Part shown: positions 50,184 through 59,567 of the stretch, piece by piece
Numbering within the stretch: the first letter of the stretch is position 1
Layout of the letters: each line of letters starts with the position of its first letter
DNA from: Diacronema lutheri
Taxonomy: Eukaryota; Haptophyta; Pavlovophyceae; Pavlovales; Pavlovaceae
Reading direction: 5' to 3'
Assembly: GCA_019448385.1 (NCBI GenBank)
Contig: JAGTXO010000029.1
Location: forward strand, 186,001-250,000
DNA: 64,000 bases
Notes under the pieces: generated by a model
What the model was told of the DNA's origin: nothing
What the model saw: the letters and a program-made list of their open reading frames with translations, nothing else
Databases searched by the model: none
Program-made: the position numbers and the translations under genes

Positions 50184-51135
50184 CGCCGCCGTCGTCGTCA
50201 CCGCCGCCGACGCCGCCGCCCGTCGCGGCGAGCGACGCGATCTGCTGCTCGCCAGCGAGGCGGATGGGCGCGCCGGTGACCTCGAGCGTGATCAGCGCCG
50301 AGCCGCGCACGAGCGGCGCCGAGATCCGCGCCGCCGGCCACGTGAGGCGCACGCTGAGCTCGTCGTAACCGTCCTCGCGCCAACCGGCGGCTGTCGGCGG
50401 CTGGGCGTCCGCCGTTCCGACGAAGAGCGGCACGGCGAGGGTGTCGGCGAACATGTTGGCCGAGTTATCGCCCTGCACCTGCACGTACGGCATCGCCACG
50501 TGCAGCCCCGACGCGTTGGGCCACACGACGTACGGGACGAGGTTCGTATTGCACGCGACCTCGAGGCCGAGCTTTGAAATTGGATCGCCGGGCGGGTCGC
50601 AGTTCACGAGGTTGAACCACCACGTCGAGGTGGGGTGCACGCCAGAGGAGGCGTCGGTCCAGCGGTTGCTCAGCGGCGCAGTCGCGCCCGCGCGCTTCAC
50701 CGTGTGCACGCCCAGCTCGGCCGGCGTCGCCGTTGAGAAGGGCGCGCGCCGCGCGTACTCGCCGCGGCCGAGCGGCGGACTGCCGGGCGGTGCGGGCGAC
50801 GCGGGCGGGAGCGGCGGCGGCGGGTTGGGCGGCGAAGGCGAGGGCGAGGGCGGCGGCGATGGCGACACCTTGAGGCAGCTGCTCGCGTCGCACAGGCAAT
50901 CGCCGGAGAAGGGCACGATGCAGCCCGAACCGCCCGCGCACGCCGCAGTCGGACACACGCACGTGCCCGCGCCGCCGGGGACGTGGTACATGCACGCGTC
51001 GTCGGGGTCGGCAGCAGCTGCAGTCGCATGGTGCGGCGCGCCCGCGGCGCGCGCGGGTGACGCGCCCACGCCAAGCGCGAGCGCGAGCGCGAGCGCGAGC
51101 GCGAGCGCGAGCGCGGATGCGCGCGTGCTTCTCAT
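47666..51135 (-). CDS. GH81 endo-1,3-beta-glucanase, secreted and membrane-anchored
   Basis: Exon 1 51135-48559, 131-bp GT-AG intron (48558-48428, phase 0), exon 2 48427-47666; 1,112 residues. Hydrolyses beta-1,3-glucans such as laminarin/chrysolaminarin or wall callose. A signal peptide is visible (MRSTRASALALALAL ...), then a Cys-rich segment (CMYHVPGGAGTCVCPTAACA), a Ser/Pro linker, and the GH81 domain. Hallmarks: [31 protein letters not shown] with the catalytic Asp, RHKDWYMMISWASG and GRNQESTSEAVNGYYG with the catalytic Glu. A Gly/Asp insert lies around 50100-50215. The C-terminus has one transmembrane helix (AVLFIVGIVGVVGALTSG), so the enzyme is probably tethered to the cell surface or a vacuole. 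The ATG was chosen at the signal peptide; the frame extends 11 codons upstream without an ATG. Confidence 0.9.
51070..51117 (+). repeat. (GCGAGC)n in the signal peptide
   Basis: About eight copies of GCGAGC on the plus strand encode the alternating Ala-Leu core of the GH81 signal peptide; length changes would alter its hydrophobic core in steps of two residues. Confidence 0.9.
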
Positions 51136-51380
51136 CCCGTGGGCGGATGCCGAAATGAGCCGTTTCAACTTTCAAGACCGTGAAATTGCTTCGCACGCTC
51201 TTTGAAAAGAAGAGCAGGAAGGGGAAGGGCACTTTCGGCGACGCCCGAGCTGGGTATGGAGCACGCGAGGCGCGGCATGGGCGCGAAACTCCGACGTCCT
51301 CGCGCTGCGGCGCATCACACCGCCCACCGCTGTCTTCGGCAAACCGTTTGCGTGCGTGCGCGCCGCGCGCACAGCCCGCA
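51136..51380. promoter_or_regulatory. Divergent promoter between GH81 and JPT-like genes
   Basis: 245 bp between head-to-head ATGs. The half nearest GH81 is less GC-rich (TTTCAACTTTCAAGACCGTG, TTTGAAAAGAAGAGCAGG). No coding feature. Confidence 0.45.
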
Positions 51381-51611
51381 ATGTCGGAGATGACGCACGC
51401 GGATCGCCTCAAGGCCATGCGCGAGAAGCGCTACGACGCCCAGGACGCCGCGGCTGGGCTCAACACCAAGCTGCCCGAAACGGCCGGCGCGGCAACGCAC
51501 AGCACCGAGGGCAAGTCGCTCGCGACGGTCAATGGTGGTGGCATTGCCGAGCGCCCGTCGAGCAAGGTGCTCGCGCCGCCTGGCGGCAAGACGAGCATCT
51601 CGCTCGGTTGA
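51381..51611 (+). CDS. JPT/HN1 (Jupiter microtubule-associated) -like peptide
   Basis: 76 residues. MSEMTHADRLKAMREKRYDA begins a basic helix; the C-terminal RPSSKVLAPPGGKTSISLG matches the SSRVLxPPGGxSxxxxG motif of Jupiter/HN1 proteins, small disordered microtubule-associated proteins. Only this one motif supports the family, so the call is moderate. It sits 76 bp from the convergent glycosyltransferase gene. Confidence 0.5.
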   Translation: MSEMTHADRLKAMREKRYDAQDAAAGLNTKLPETAGAATHSTEGKSLATVNGGGIAERPSSKVLAPPGGKTSISLG

Positions 51612-51687
51612 CGTGCCGCCACCCGCGGCCCGCTAGCGTGCGCGTGGATGCGCGGCGACGAGGCAGTGCACGGCCCGCGTGCAGAGT

Positions 51688-54600
51688 CTACTCGCCGAAG
51701 TCTGGCGGCGGCTCGGCAGGCACGTCGAGCCGTGGCCACGGGAGCTCGGCCACGCCTGCGCTCCGCTCGCGCGCGAAATTGCGTGCACAAAAATGGCGGA
51801 CGCGTAGCGCGAGCCGGCCGCGCCCCTCGGCCACGTCCGTTACGTTGATCGGCCAACCGAGGTAGACAATCGGCTGCCCGCGGAAGCGGCGCAGTTCCGC
51901 GCGCAGCGCGCGCTCGCTCACCTGCAGCAGGCCGCGCGGCGCGCGGCCGGCGTGCCGCTCTCCCGCCTCTGAGGCGAACGCGACGTTGCGCCCCGGCTCT
52001 ACCCGGCCATCGCGCCCGAGCACTCTCTCGGCGTACGCGCGCGCGTCCCACGCGGAGAGCGCGTACCCGACGAACGGCTGCCGCGCGTCGAGGAAGGCGG
52101 CGTGGCCGTTGCACATCGATCCGTACTCCCAGCGCACGCGCCCGTCCGGCCACGCCATGTTCGGGTGCACGTCGCACGTGAGCGGCAGCTCGGCCGCCAG
52201 CGGCTGCGCGCGCGGCGCGGCGGTCGCGAGCGCGGGATCCGCGCGCATCGCGCGCCGCGACGCCGCCTCGTCGGTGGAGGTGTACCCAACGGCGACCACT
52301 TTCCAGTCGGCGCAGAGGCCAGTCCGGCAACCGGACTGCGTCCACGCAACGCCCTCCGCCCGCTGCGCGTGGCTCAGCCACGCCGACTCGCACGGCACGT
52401 GCGCGTGCGCGAGCACGCGCGCGCTGACCACCGCGGCCGCCGCGAGCCCAAGGAGCGTTGCCGCCCGCCATTCGTGCGCGCTGTCAAAATCGAGCGGCGC
52501 GCGCGCGCGCGTGCGCGCGAGCGCGCCAGCGTGCGCGCCGCCCGCCGCGAGCGGCGCCTGCGCGGCGAGCTGCGGGTCGTAGGTGACGATTGGCACGCGC
52601 TGCGCGCGCACGAGCGCGGCAGCGTGGACAGAGTCAGCCGCAGCCGCGTACGCGCGGCGGTCGAAAAGGCCGTGCGCCGTCAGGACGAGCAGCTTGTCGA
52701 CGGCGTTGGTCGCGTGCACGGCGATCGCCGCGGGCGGGTCGACGCCCCACCCGCCCTTGATCCCCTCGCGCCAGTGCGAAACGAGCCATGTCGGGATCAG
52801 CGCGACGCGCTCGACGGGCGCGGGCGAAGCGCGCTCGGAGGTCGCCGGCAGCGCGGACGCCGGCGCGGCGCGCTCGACCGGCGCGCCGGCGGTTGGCGCT
52901 GGCGTCGGCGTTCGCGGTGCGGCCGCACGTCCGGGCGCGGCGGCCGCGTCCTCCTCGAGCTGCGCGAGCAGCCGCGCGGCGAGCGAGCCCTCGCGCACGG
53001 CGGCGAGCGGCGGCCTGCCGCCTTCGAGTGGAAGGTCGCACGCATCTCGTGGCAAGCCGCGCTTCAGCTCCGATTCAAAAATGAGCGCGTGCTCGGGCGC
53101 GAGGGCGAAGCGGCGCGCCCAGCCATCAGGCAGCTCGGCGCGGATCGAGCGCCGGCGCCAGTGCGGCGAGAAGCCGCGCGCCTCGAGGTAGCGTCGGTAC
53201 AAGTCGTTGACCCGGTGGCCGGTCAACGGCTCGCGCGCCCCCGGCGCTCCGCCGGCCGGCGCGCGCGAGTGCGGCGCGGTCGTCACGTTGCGCGCGCGTG
53301 CCGGCGGCGGCGCGTCGTCGCACGCGCGCTCGTACGCGCGCGCGCTCGCCTCGCCGATGACGGCGACCGACCCCGTGCCGTCCGCGCGCGCGTCGCACAT
53401 TTCAAAAGCGGCGGTGTCGAGGCCACGATGCCGGTTCACGTCCGCGTCGTACGCGCGCGCCATGCGGAAGGTGGCAAGGCCGGTGATCTGCGACTGGATC
53501 GCGTCAACCATGTGCACCTGCGCCGCGGTCACAGGCGCGCGCGCCGCGGTGGGCGGGCTGGGGCCGCGCGCGCGCGCCACGCCGGCCGTCGCTTCGCGTG
53601 CGCGGCGCCGCGCGGGAACGGGCGCGCCGCCCCGGTGTGGCGCACGCGCCTGCGAGTCAGCGCGACGGCGGCCGCGCAGCGCAGCGCGTGCCACCTGATC
53701 AAAGAGGAAATAGTAACCGCGCCGGCGCACATTGGCCCATGCCGTCGGTGGGCGCAGCGAGCCGCCGCCATCGTGTGCGCTTGGCAATGGCCGTCCAATC
53801 TGCCCAAACAGCGGGCCGCCACGCGCAAGCGGGCGCTCGAGCTGCGCGAGCAGCTCGGCGCCCGCCGCCGTGCCCTTCAGCGCGCGCGCCCGCTCGAGCG
53901 CTGTCTCCTCCCACGCGCTGTCCAAGAATCTCAGCGCGCGCAGCGCAAAGCCCGCGACGGCCGCGGCGGTCGCGCCGCCCGCGGGTGCGGACGCGCGCGC
54001 GTAGACGAGGCCGCACTGCACGTTGCCGAAGGGGTCGCCGAAGGACTCGGAGTGAAAGAGCAGAGTGTAACGGTCGAGCGGAGGCGCCGTGAGGAAGTGC
54101 AGAACGTCGTCGAGCAGCGCGACGTCGACGTCGAGCATCAAGGTGTCGTAGCCGGCGGAGACAAGGCGCGCGTTGGCGAGCCAGCGACTGAGCCACATGC
54201 GGTACGAGGCCGTCGGCTCGGCCGTCGACGAGCAGTCGCCGCCCTGGCACAACGACTCCCACCCGTGCGCACGCTCGCGCAGTTGCGCGTCGCGCGCCCA
54301 TCGGCCGTCCCAGACGCAGCGGCTGGGGAGCGGCGAGAGGGCGGTCGCGTTGTGGCATGTGCGCTCGTCGGGCGCGAGGAGAAGCACGTGCTCGTACCCG
54401 AGGCGCTGCAGATTGAAGAGCATGTTAAGGCCGAGGTGCGCGTAGCTGAGCGAGACCGGCAGCAGCACCACCTCGAGCCCGCCTCGCCCGCTCGCGCTCG
54501 GCCGCGCGACAGCGGCCGCAGCGCGCAGCAGCACGCCCGGCTCAAACACGTCGCCCGCCACGCTCGCGACGCGCGCACGCGCGCCGGCGCCGGCGCCGGT

Positions 54601-54804
54601 GGCCGGCGGCTCCGCAGCGCCGCCCGCCTCGCGCGGTGCACGCGGCGCCGCCGCGCCGTCTGCGGCGGCCGCCGGCTCGGCCGTGCGGACGAGAGCGCGC
54701 GGCGCTTCGATGGCGCCCAAGCCCGTGAAGACGAGGCTTTGCTGCACGACGATGAGCGCCGCGATCAGCGACGTCGCCAGAGCGGCGTTGCGCCGCTGCC
54801 GCAT
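51688..54804 (-). CDS. Type II membrane nucleotide-sugar glycosyltransferase-like protein
   Basis: Exon 1 54804-53695, 177-bp GT-AG intron (53694-53518, phase 0), exon 2 53517-51688; 979 residues. A short cytoplasmic tail and one signal-anchor helix (ATSLIAALIVVQQSLVF) indicate a Golgi type II protein. The lumenal N-domain has a Rossmann-like sequence (LGLNMLFNLQRLGYEHVLLL) and a DxD metal/nucleotide-sugar motif at residues 225-227 (YDTLMLDVDVALLDDV), then TLLFHSESFGDPFGNVQCG, as in GT77-like alpha-glycosyltransferases. The joined sequence FLFDQ|VHMVDAIQSQITG supports the intron, which also reads through without a stop. The second half (HPNMAWPDGRVRWEYGSMCN ... PIVYLGWPINVTDV) may be a further domain of unknown type. 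Donor and acceptor sugars are unknown. Confidence 0.75.
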   Translation of the reverse strand: MRQRRNAALATSLIAALIVVQQSLVFTGLGAIEAPRALVRTAEPAAAADGAAAPRAPREAGGAAEPPATGAGAGARARVASVAGDVFEPGVLLRAAAAVARPSASGRGGLEVVLLPVSLSYAHLGLNMLFNLQRLGYEHVLLLAPDERTCHNATALSPLPSRCVWDGRWARDAQLRERAHGWESLCQGGDCSSTAEPTASYRMWLSRWLANARLVSAGYDTLMLDVDVALLDDVLHFLTAPPLDRYTLLFHSESFGDPFGNVQCGLVYARASAPAGGATAAAVAGFALRALRFLDSAWEETALERARALKGTAAGAELLAQLERPLARGGPLFGQIGRPLPSAHDGGGSLRPPTAWANVRRRGYYFLFDQVARAALRGRRRADSQARAPHRGGAPVPARRRAREATAGVARARGPSPPTAARAPVTAAQVHMVDAIQSQITGLATFRMARAYDADVNRHRGLDTAAFEMCDARADGTGSVAVIGEASARAYERACDDAPPPARARNVTTAPHSRAPAGGAPGAREPLTGHRVNDLYRRYLEARGFSPHWRRRSIRAELPDGWARRFALAPEHALIFESELKRGLPRDACDLPLEGGRPPLAAVREGSLAARLLAQLEEDAAAAPGRAAAPRTPTPAPTAGAPVERAAPASALPATSERASPAPVERVALIPTWLVSHWREGIKGGWGVDPPAAIAVHATNAVDKLLVLTAHGLFDRRAYAAAADSVHAAALVRAQRVPIVTYDPQLAAQAPLAAGGAHAGALARTRARAPLDFDSAHEWRAATLLGLAAAAVVSARVLAHAHVPCESAWLSHAQRAEGVAWTQSGCRTGLCADWKVVAVGYTSTDEAASRRAMRADPALATAAPRAQPLAAELPLTCDVHPNMAWPDGRVRWEYGSMCNGHAAFLDARQPFVGYALSAWDARAYAERVLGRDGRVEPGRNVAFASEAGERHAGRAPRGLLQVSERALRAELRRFRGQPIVYLGWPINVTDVAEGRGRLALRVRHFCARNFARERSAGVAELPWPRLDVPAEPPPDFGE

Positions 54805-55648
54805 CGCGCGCCTCGGATTTCCGTCCGGTCAAACCTCGCGCGACGCGAGTCGCCGGCACAGTGGTAGGTGCGTGTCAGACGAGCACTCGGCCGGCCGGCT
54901 GTTCTTTGCCCACTCGGCGCGCGGGTACGGCGGGCACGCGCGAGCGCTTGTCAGACGAGCTGCTGCCGTTCGAGTGCCGCGACTTCACGGATCACAGCTG
55001 AGCGGGCCGGGCCCCTTCGCGCTCGACCGCGCGCGGATCGGCAGGCAGGAGAATGGAAATGGGGTTTACGCCAGCGTTCACCGCACACTGAACACGACGT
55101 CACTCGCACGGACTGCAGCTCGAAAGCAACATGCGCGAGCAGAACCCTGTGATGTGCCGGCGCCCCGGCGCTCTGCGACACCACGACCAGTGTGTGAATG
55201 TGCCAGCTGCGCCGCGCTCCAGGTCCCGCGCAAGGCTTCGAGCGCACATTGATTGCCACCAGCGCGGAGCGCCACCAAAAGCTGCCAACCACCCGGCCAC
55301 CCACCCATCTCCCCCCCCCCCCTCTCCCCAAGCGCCGGCGCACGCGCCGTACGCCATGCCGCCACGGCGCCACGTCGCCCCGCCGCACGCCGTGCTCGTG
55401 CAGTGACCGACGCGAGGCGCGAGGCGAGCCGCTCGTGGCAAAGCTGCGCAACGGCGGCGGCAGCGGTGCGGCGTGCGCGGCGAGCGGCGCGCGCAGCGCA
55501 CTCGCCGCGCACGCCGGTGCGCGCCGCCGCGCGGCTCCAGCCGCCATGCTGGCGGTCGGCCCCGCCGCGCGGCTCCAGCCGCCATGCTGGCGGTCGGCCC
55601 CGCCGCGCGGCTCCAGCCGCCATGCTGGCGGTCGCACGCGCGACTCGC
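54805..55648. other. Intergenic region before the Myb gene's 3' end
   Basis: 844 bp with no supported gene, between the glycosyltransferase start and the Myb stop (both minus strand). It holds a 12-base C run (55311-55322) and, close to the Myb stop, a 38-bp tandem repeat. Small open frames are Arg/Ala-rich without domains. Confidence 0.45.
55520..55634 (+). repeat. 38-bp tandem repeat, about 2.6 copies
   Basis: Unit begins CAGCCGCCATGCTGGCGGTC; each unit contains a small inverted repeat (CCGCCATGCTGGCGG), so the array can form several hairpins just downstream of the Myb stop, in the likely 3' UTR. Confidence 0.85.
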
Positions 55649-56971
55649 CTAGCTCGGCGCCGCGCCCATCGTCGCGAACATGCCTGGCATCGCGTCCGCC
55701 TGCGGCATTGGTAGCCCCGACGGCTGCGGCATCTGCGGTACGGATCTGCTTCCCGCATTGCCATCCAGCAACGACGCCCACTTGTCGCCGCCCGCGCCAG
55801 CGCCGTAGCCGAACGTCGTGAGGTACTCGACGGCGTCGCCTTCGGATGCAGACACGACGCGGTTGCCGACCATCACCACCATCTCGTTGCTGTCTGCCGG
55901 CGCGCCGCCACCCGCCGCGCCGCCACCCGCCGCGCCGCCACCGCCCGCTGCCGCCACCGCCGCCGCCGCCGCCGCCGCCGACGCCAAGTGCGCGTTAGCC
56001 GCGGCCAAGTCCGCCGCCGCCGCGGCCGCCGCCTCCGCCTCCGCCATGCCGGCGAGCCCAGGCATTGCGCCCATGGAAGGCAACGATGGCGGCGGCGCAG
56101 CAACGTCGACACCCACGACTCCCGCCACACCCACGGCCAGCTCGCCGCCGATGATCGCGCCGCCGTTCGCACCGGCGGCGGCGGCGGCGGCGATCTCGCC
56201 GGGCTGCGGCGGGGCGTCGTTCATCGCCGGGCACAGGTGGCCCTTCTTGGGTTGGCCACATTTGGAGCACCTGTAGCCGCCCGGCTTGCCTCCCGCGCCC
56301 TTGCCTCCCGTCTGCCTCGACGGCGCGACGCCGCCGGTGGACACGAGCACGGTGGAGACGGCGGCGTCGGTGGGCAGCGCCGCGGCGGACGCGCCGCCCA
56401 CCGACACGTCGTCCTCGTCCGGCGCGTTCTGCAGCTCCTCGCGGAACTTGCGCGCGCGCTCCATCCGATGCCATCGGTTGCGCACCGCGTTGTCGGTCCT
56501 GCCGGGCAGGCCGGTGGCGATTGCGGACCACTTGAAGCCGTGCTCGTCGACGCCCGCCTGGATGATCATGTCTTCCCGCCGCCGCCACCCGTGGTTCTTC
56601 GCCTCCTTGTTCCCCTTCTCCTTCGCCGGCTGGTTGCATGTGTGGTTCTTCTTCGGCTGGCCGCAGCGCGAGCACTTGTAGTTGCCGGTGCGCGAGCCGA
56701 TGGTGCGCTTCCAATCCTCGGAGCCGGAGGTCTGCTGCCCGAGGGTGAGCGGCGCCCCTGGCGTCGAGAACGCCGGGTCCGCGAGCGGCGCCGCAGCCGC
56801 CGCCGACGCGACCAGCGACGCGTCGACGACCGGCAAGCCGCCGCCGTTCAGCATGGTTGCGGCTGGCAGGCTGGCGACGGCGGGCGGGGGTGCAAGCACA
56901 GGGGAGAAGATCTGCAGCGCGGCCACGTCTGCCGCGTGCTGGGCCTGTGCACGCGCGTGCGCGTCGTCCAT
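55649..56971 (-). CDS. Single-Myb protein with two zinc knuckles
   Basis: 440 residues from ATG 56971, no intron. One Myb/SANT-like DNA-binding repeat (WRRREDMIIQAGVDEHGFKW then LPGRTDNAVRNRWHRM, whose third helix NAVRNRWH is the DNA-reading type). It lies between two nearly identical knuckles, CSRCGQPKKNHTC and CSKCGQPKKGHLC. The rest is disordered, Ala/Gly-rich, with a conserved-looking C-terminal segment (EYLTTFGYGAGAGGDKWASL). Probably a nuclear transcription factor; targets unknown. The frame is open upstream of the ATG without another start. It is divergent from the ribosomal protein gene. Confidence 0.75.
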   Translation of the reverse strand: MDDAHARAQAQHAADVAALQIFSPVLAPPPAVASLPAATMLNGGGLPVVDASLVASAAAAAPLADPAFSTPGAPLTLGQQTSGSEDWKRTIGSRTGNYKCSRCGQPKKNHTCNQPAKEKGNKEAKNHGWRRREDMIIQAGVDEHGFKWSAIATGLPGRTDNAVRNRWHRMERARKFREELQNAPDEDDVSVGGASAAALPTDAAVSTVLVSTGGVAPSRQTGGKGAGGKPGGYRCSKCGQPKKGHLCPAMNDAPPQPGEIAAAAAAGANGGAIIGGELAVGVAGVVGVDVAAPPPSLPSMGAMPGLAGMAEAEAAAAAAADLAAANAHLASAAAAAAAVAAAGGGGAAGGGAAGGGAPADSNEMVVMVGNRVVSASEGDAVEYLTTFGYGAGAGGDKWASLLDGNAGSRSVPQMPQPSGLPMPQADAMPGMFATMGAAPS

Positions 56972-57605
56972 CTCGTCCCGCGCCTGGCCGGTGGTGTGCT
57001 CTAGCAGCTCGATTCGGCGGGGGGGGGGGACGCTCCCTTTTAACAGACACCCCTTTACAAAAAATTAAAAGCCGTTGTCCGGACCGCCCTCCTTCAACCC
57101 GGACTTCGCCCGCCATTGACGAACCTCGGTCAGCGGCGCGTCGGACCCGCGGCGGGCACCCGGCCCGGGAGCCAAGAAGCTCGGTGCGGGTCGATGTGTG
57201 GCAGTCGAGCGTGCTTGAGCGCGCGTCTGCGCGCGCGATTTGCGCGCGATGCCGGCACACACGCGCCGCGCGTGCCCGCGCGCGCATGCACGGTCGAGCG
57301 TGGCGAGCTCAAGGATCACTGATCACTGATCAGTCACTGATCACCGCCGCTGGCTGACAAACTGTGAACGGGGCCCTCCGCGCGCAGGGCCGCGCCACGC
57401 GCAAAGCTGCGCCACGCGCAGGGCCGTCCTCCGCACACAGCCGGGAAACCGCGCGCAGAGCCACGCTTTGCGCCTGCAAAGAAAGCACTGAGCGCTCAGT
57501 CGTGTGCAAAGTGCAGAGTCGGCGACTCCATCCTTGCTCTGTCGCCATCGTTCTTGTCGTGCGCGTGGCTGGTGGCGCGCGCGGCCCGGCGCGCGAACGT
57601 TTGGC
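56972..57605. promoter_or_regulatory. Divergent intergenic region, Myb / uL18
   Basis: 634 bp between head-to-head starts. It contains an 11-base G run (57019-57029), an AT-rich patch (ACAAAAAATTAAAAGCC at about 57057), and overlapping GATCACT repeats (57313-57345) able to form small palindromes. No gene is seen. Confidence 0.45.
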
Positions 57606-57947
57606 ATGGGTGTCTCGCTCGCGGATGCGTGCCGGAACGTCCTGTATGTCACATTCTCGAACCGCAACGTCGCGTTGCAGGTCATGCAAAAGGATACGCG
57701 CTTCATCTTCCTCTCCGCACAGACGCTCGAGCGCTGCTTTGCCGAGAACATGCGCGTGCGGTCAGACAAGCGCGCGGCGCGCGCGGCTGCGCTCGTGCTG
57801 GCTGAGCGCGCGGCGCAGGCGGGTGTGACGGCGGTCGCGCCGGCTAAGAAGCATCGCTACCACGGCAAGTACAAGGAGATCGTCGACGCGCTCAAGCAGA
57901 GCGGCATCCGCGTGCTCGAGCCAATCAGCGGCGCACCGAGGCAATGA
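57606..57947 (+). CDS. Organellar ribosomal protein L18 (uL18)
   Basis: 113 residues. The bacterial-type L18 pattern is clear: LYVTFSNRNVALQVMQKDTR (the strand matching RLSVFRSNKHIYAQVID), FLSAQTLERC, AALVLAERAAQAGVTAV and KHRYHGKYKEIVDALKQSGI, matching YHGRVKALADAAREAGL. The 5S-rRNA-binding protein of the large subunit. The lack of a cytosolic eL-type extension points to mitochondrion or plastid; a mitochondrial location is more likely but is inference. The ATG at 57606 leaves only a short N-terminus, so a targeting peptide could lie in an unrecognised upstream exon. Confidence 0.75.
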   Translation: MGVSLADACRNVLYVTFSNRNVALQVMQKDTRFIFLSAQTLERCFAENMRVRSDKRAARAAALVLAERAAQAGVTAVAPAKKHRYHGKYKEIVDALKQSGIRVLEPISGAPRQ

Positions 57948-58364
57948 GTGGCCGGCCGCGCGCATTCCCCTCGTCTCGTGCCGGCCCGCGCAGGGGCCAG
58001 CAGCTCACCGTACTGTCTGATGACTGCGGAATCCGCAGTAAGGGTGAGCTGGGGGGCGTGCACGAGGCCGAGGCATGACGAACGGAGCGAGCGAAAGGGC
58101 GCACGCAACATCGGGCCGAAATCAGGGCGTCGACCCTGTGCACGCCGGTAGCGGGGACGGCCGGGACGGCAAAGACGCGGCTGGACGCGGCACAGGCGGA
58201 CACGCACACCCGCCTAGCCACCCCTCGCCGGCCCCCGCCGGCCGCCGCCGCCATCGCCGCGCCGGAAGCAGACACCGTCCACGCCGCCGCAGGCGTCCAC
58301 ATCCGCCATATGGAACGTGCAGTCTGAGATAGTCTGAGGTCTCCTTGCGCCGCAAGCGCAGGCT
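57948..58364. other. Tail-to-tail intergenic region, uL18 / RRM
   Basis: 417 bp with no supported gene. Open frames on both strands (some Pro/Gly/Ala-rich) are compositional. It probably contains both 3' UTRs; the less GC-rich TGAGATAGTCTGAGGTCTCC lies near the RRM stop. Confidence 0.4.
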
Positions 58365-59567
58365 CACACCCGCCAAAACTCCTGAGTAGGATGGGTACCA
58401 TCGCGCGAGACGGGCGCAGCGGTGTGAGTCATCGCGCATGGCCGCGCGTCGCCGCGTGAGCGCGACACACGCGCACCACTCGGCGCGCGCACGCGTGCGC
58501 CACACTGCCGCAGCGCATCCCACGCGCGCAGCGCCGCTTGCCTTCGGAAAGATCTCGCGCAGCGAGAGCTTCTTCTTGTCGACTGGCTCGGCGTCCTCGC
58601 GCCGCGTGATCGTTACAATCCCGCCGCGCCTCCGCTTGGCCTTCGGGTCGTGCGCGCCGTCGTCAGCGCCGTCGGCGCCGCCCACGCCGGCGCTGGCGTC
58701 GGCGTCGGCGACCGCACGAGTTGGCGCCACGGCAGCCGCCGCAGCCACTGCCGGCTGCTGCGCGGCGCGCGCGGCCGCGCGCTGCTGCGGCGGCCGATCG
58801 GCGCCACGGGCGGACGCGTCGGTTACTCTGCTGCCGCCGGCGGCGTCGGTGGGCGGCGGCGCTCGGCGCTGAGGACGCGGCGGCGCGCCGGCGGGGCGTT
58901 CGCCACTCGCGGCGACCTCGCATCGGATCATCCGCCCGTCCATCTCCTTCTCGTGCCCCTGCTCAAGGCAGTACCTCGCGCCTTTGTGGTACGTGAAGAC
59001 GACAAACGCGAATCCGCGCGAACGGCCACTGTCGGCGTGCGTGCCGAGCTTGACCTCCTGCACCTTGCCGAAGCGGGAGAAGAACTTGATGAGCGATGGC
59101 TCGGTTGCGCTTGGTGGGAGCCCGCCAACGAAGAGCTTGCGGTTCGCGAGATGCTCCTGGTGGTGCTTGACGAAGTCAAACTTGGTCTTGCACCGGCCTG
59201 CGCCCGCGCCAACCGGGAGCGGTGCGGCGCGCGGCGCGAGCGGCGCGGCGCCCGCCATGCGGAAGGGGTCGAGCTCGGCACCCGGTGGCGCGCGCGTCTC
59301 GTCGAAGGCGCTCAGCGCGTCGGGCAGCCCCGACGGCTCGCCTTCGGCCGCGTCATTGTTCTCGTCCGCATCCGCGCCGTCCGCGCCGCGCTCGACGGCG
59401 GGGTCCACGGCGCTGCCATGCTCAGCCACGCCACCCGCCTCCTCGCCATCCTCCTCGTCGTCGTCCTCCTCGTCCGCGCGCATTGCCCGCACGGACGGCA
59501 TCACCACACCTCCGAAGGTGTCCTCCTCGTCGTCCGACGAGGGCGGATCACCATGAGACTCCTCCAT
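58365..59567 (-). CDS. RRM RNA-binding protein
   Basis: Exon 1 59567-58542 and an 18-bp terminal exon 58382-58365, joined over a 159-bp GC-AG intron (AAG|GCAAGC ... CTACTCAG|GAG); 347 residues ending REIFPKEFWRV. An acidic N-terminus (SSDDEEDTFGG, DEEDDDEEDGEE) precedes one RRM (~140-225) with RNP2 KLFVGGLPPS and RNP1 RSRGFAFVVFTYHKG. Disordered Pro/Ala sequence and a basic KAKRRRGG stretch (possible nuclear signal) follow. If the intron is retained the frame continues another 140 codons with low-complexity residues, which is why the splice is preferred. No closer family assigned; role in RNA processing is inference. Confidence 0.7.
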
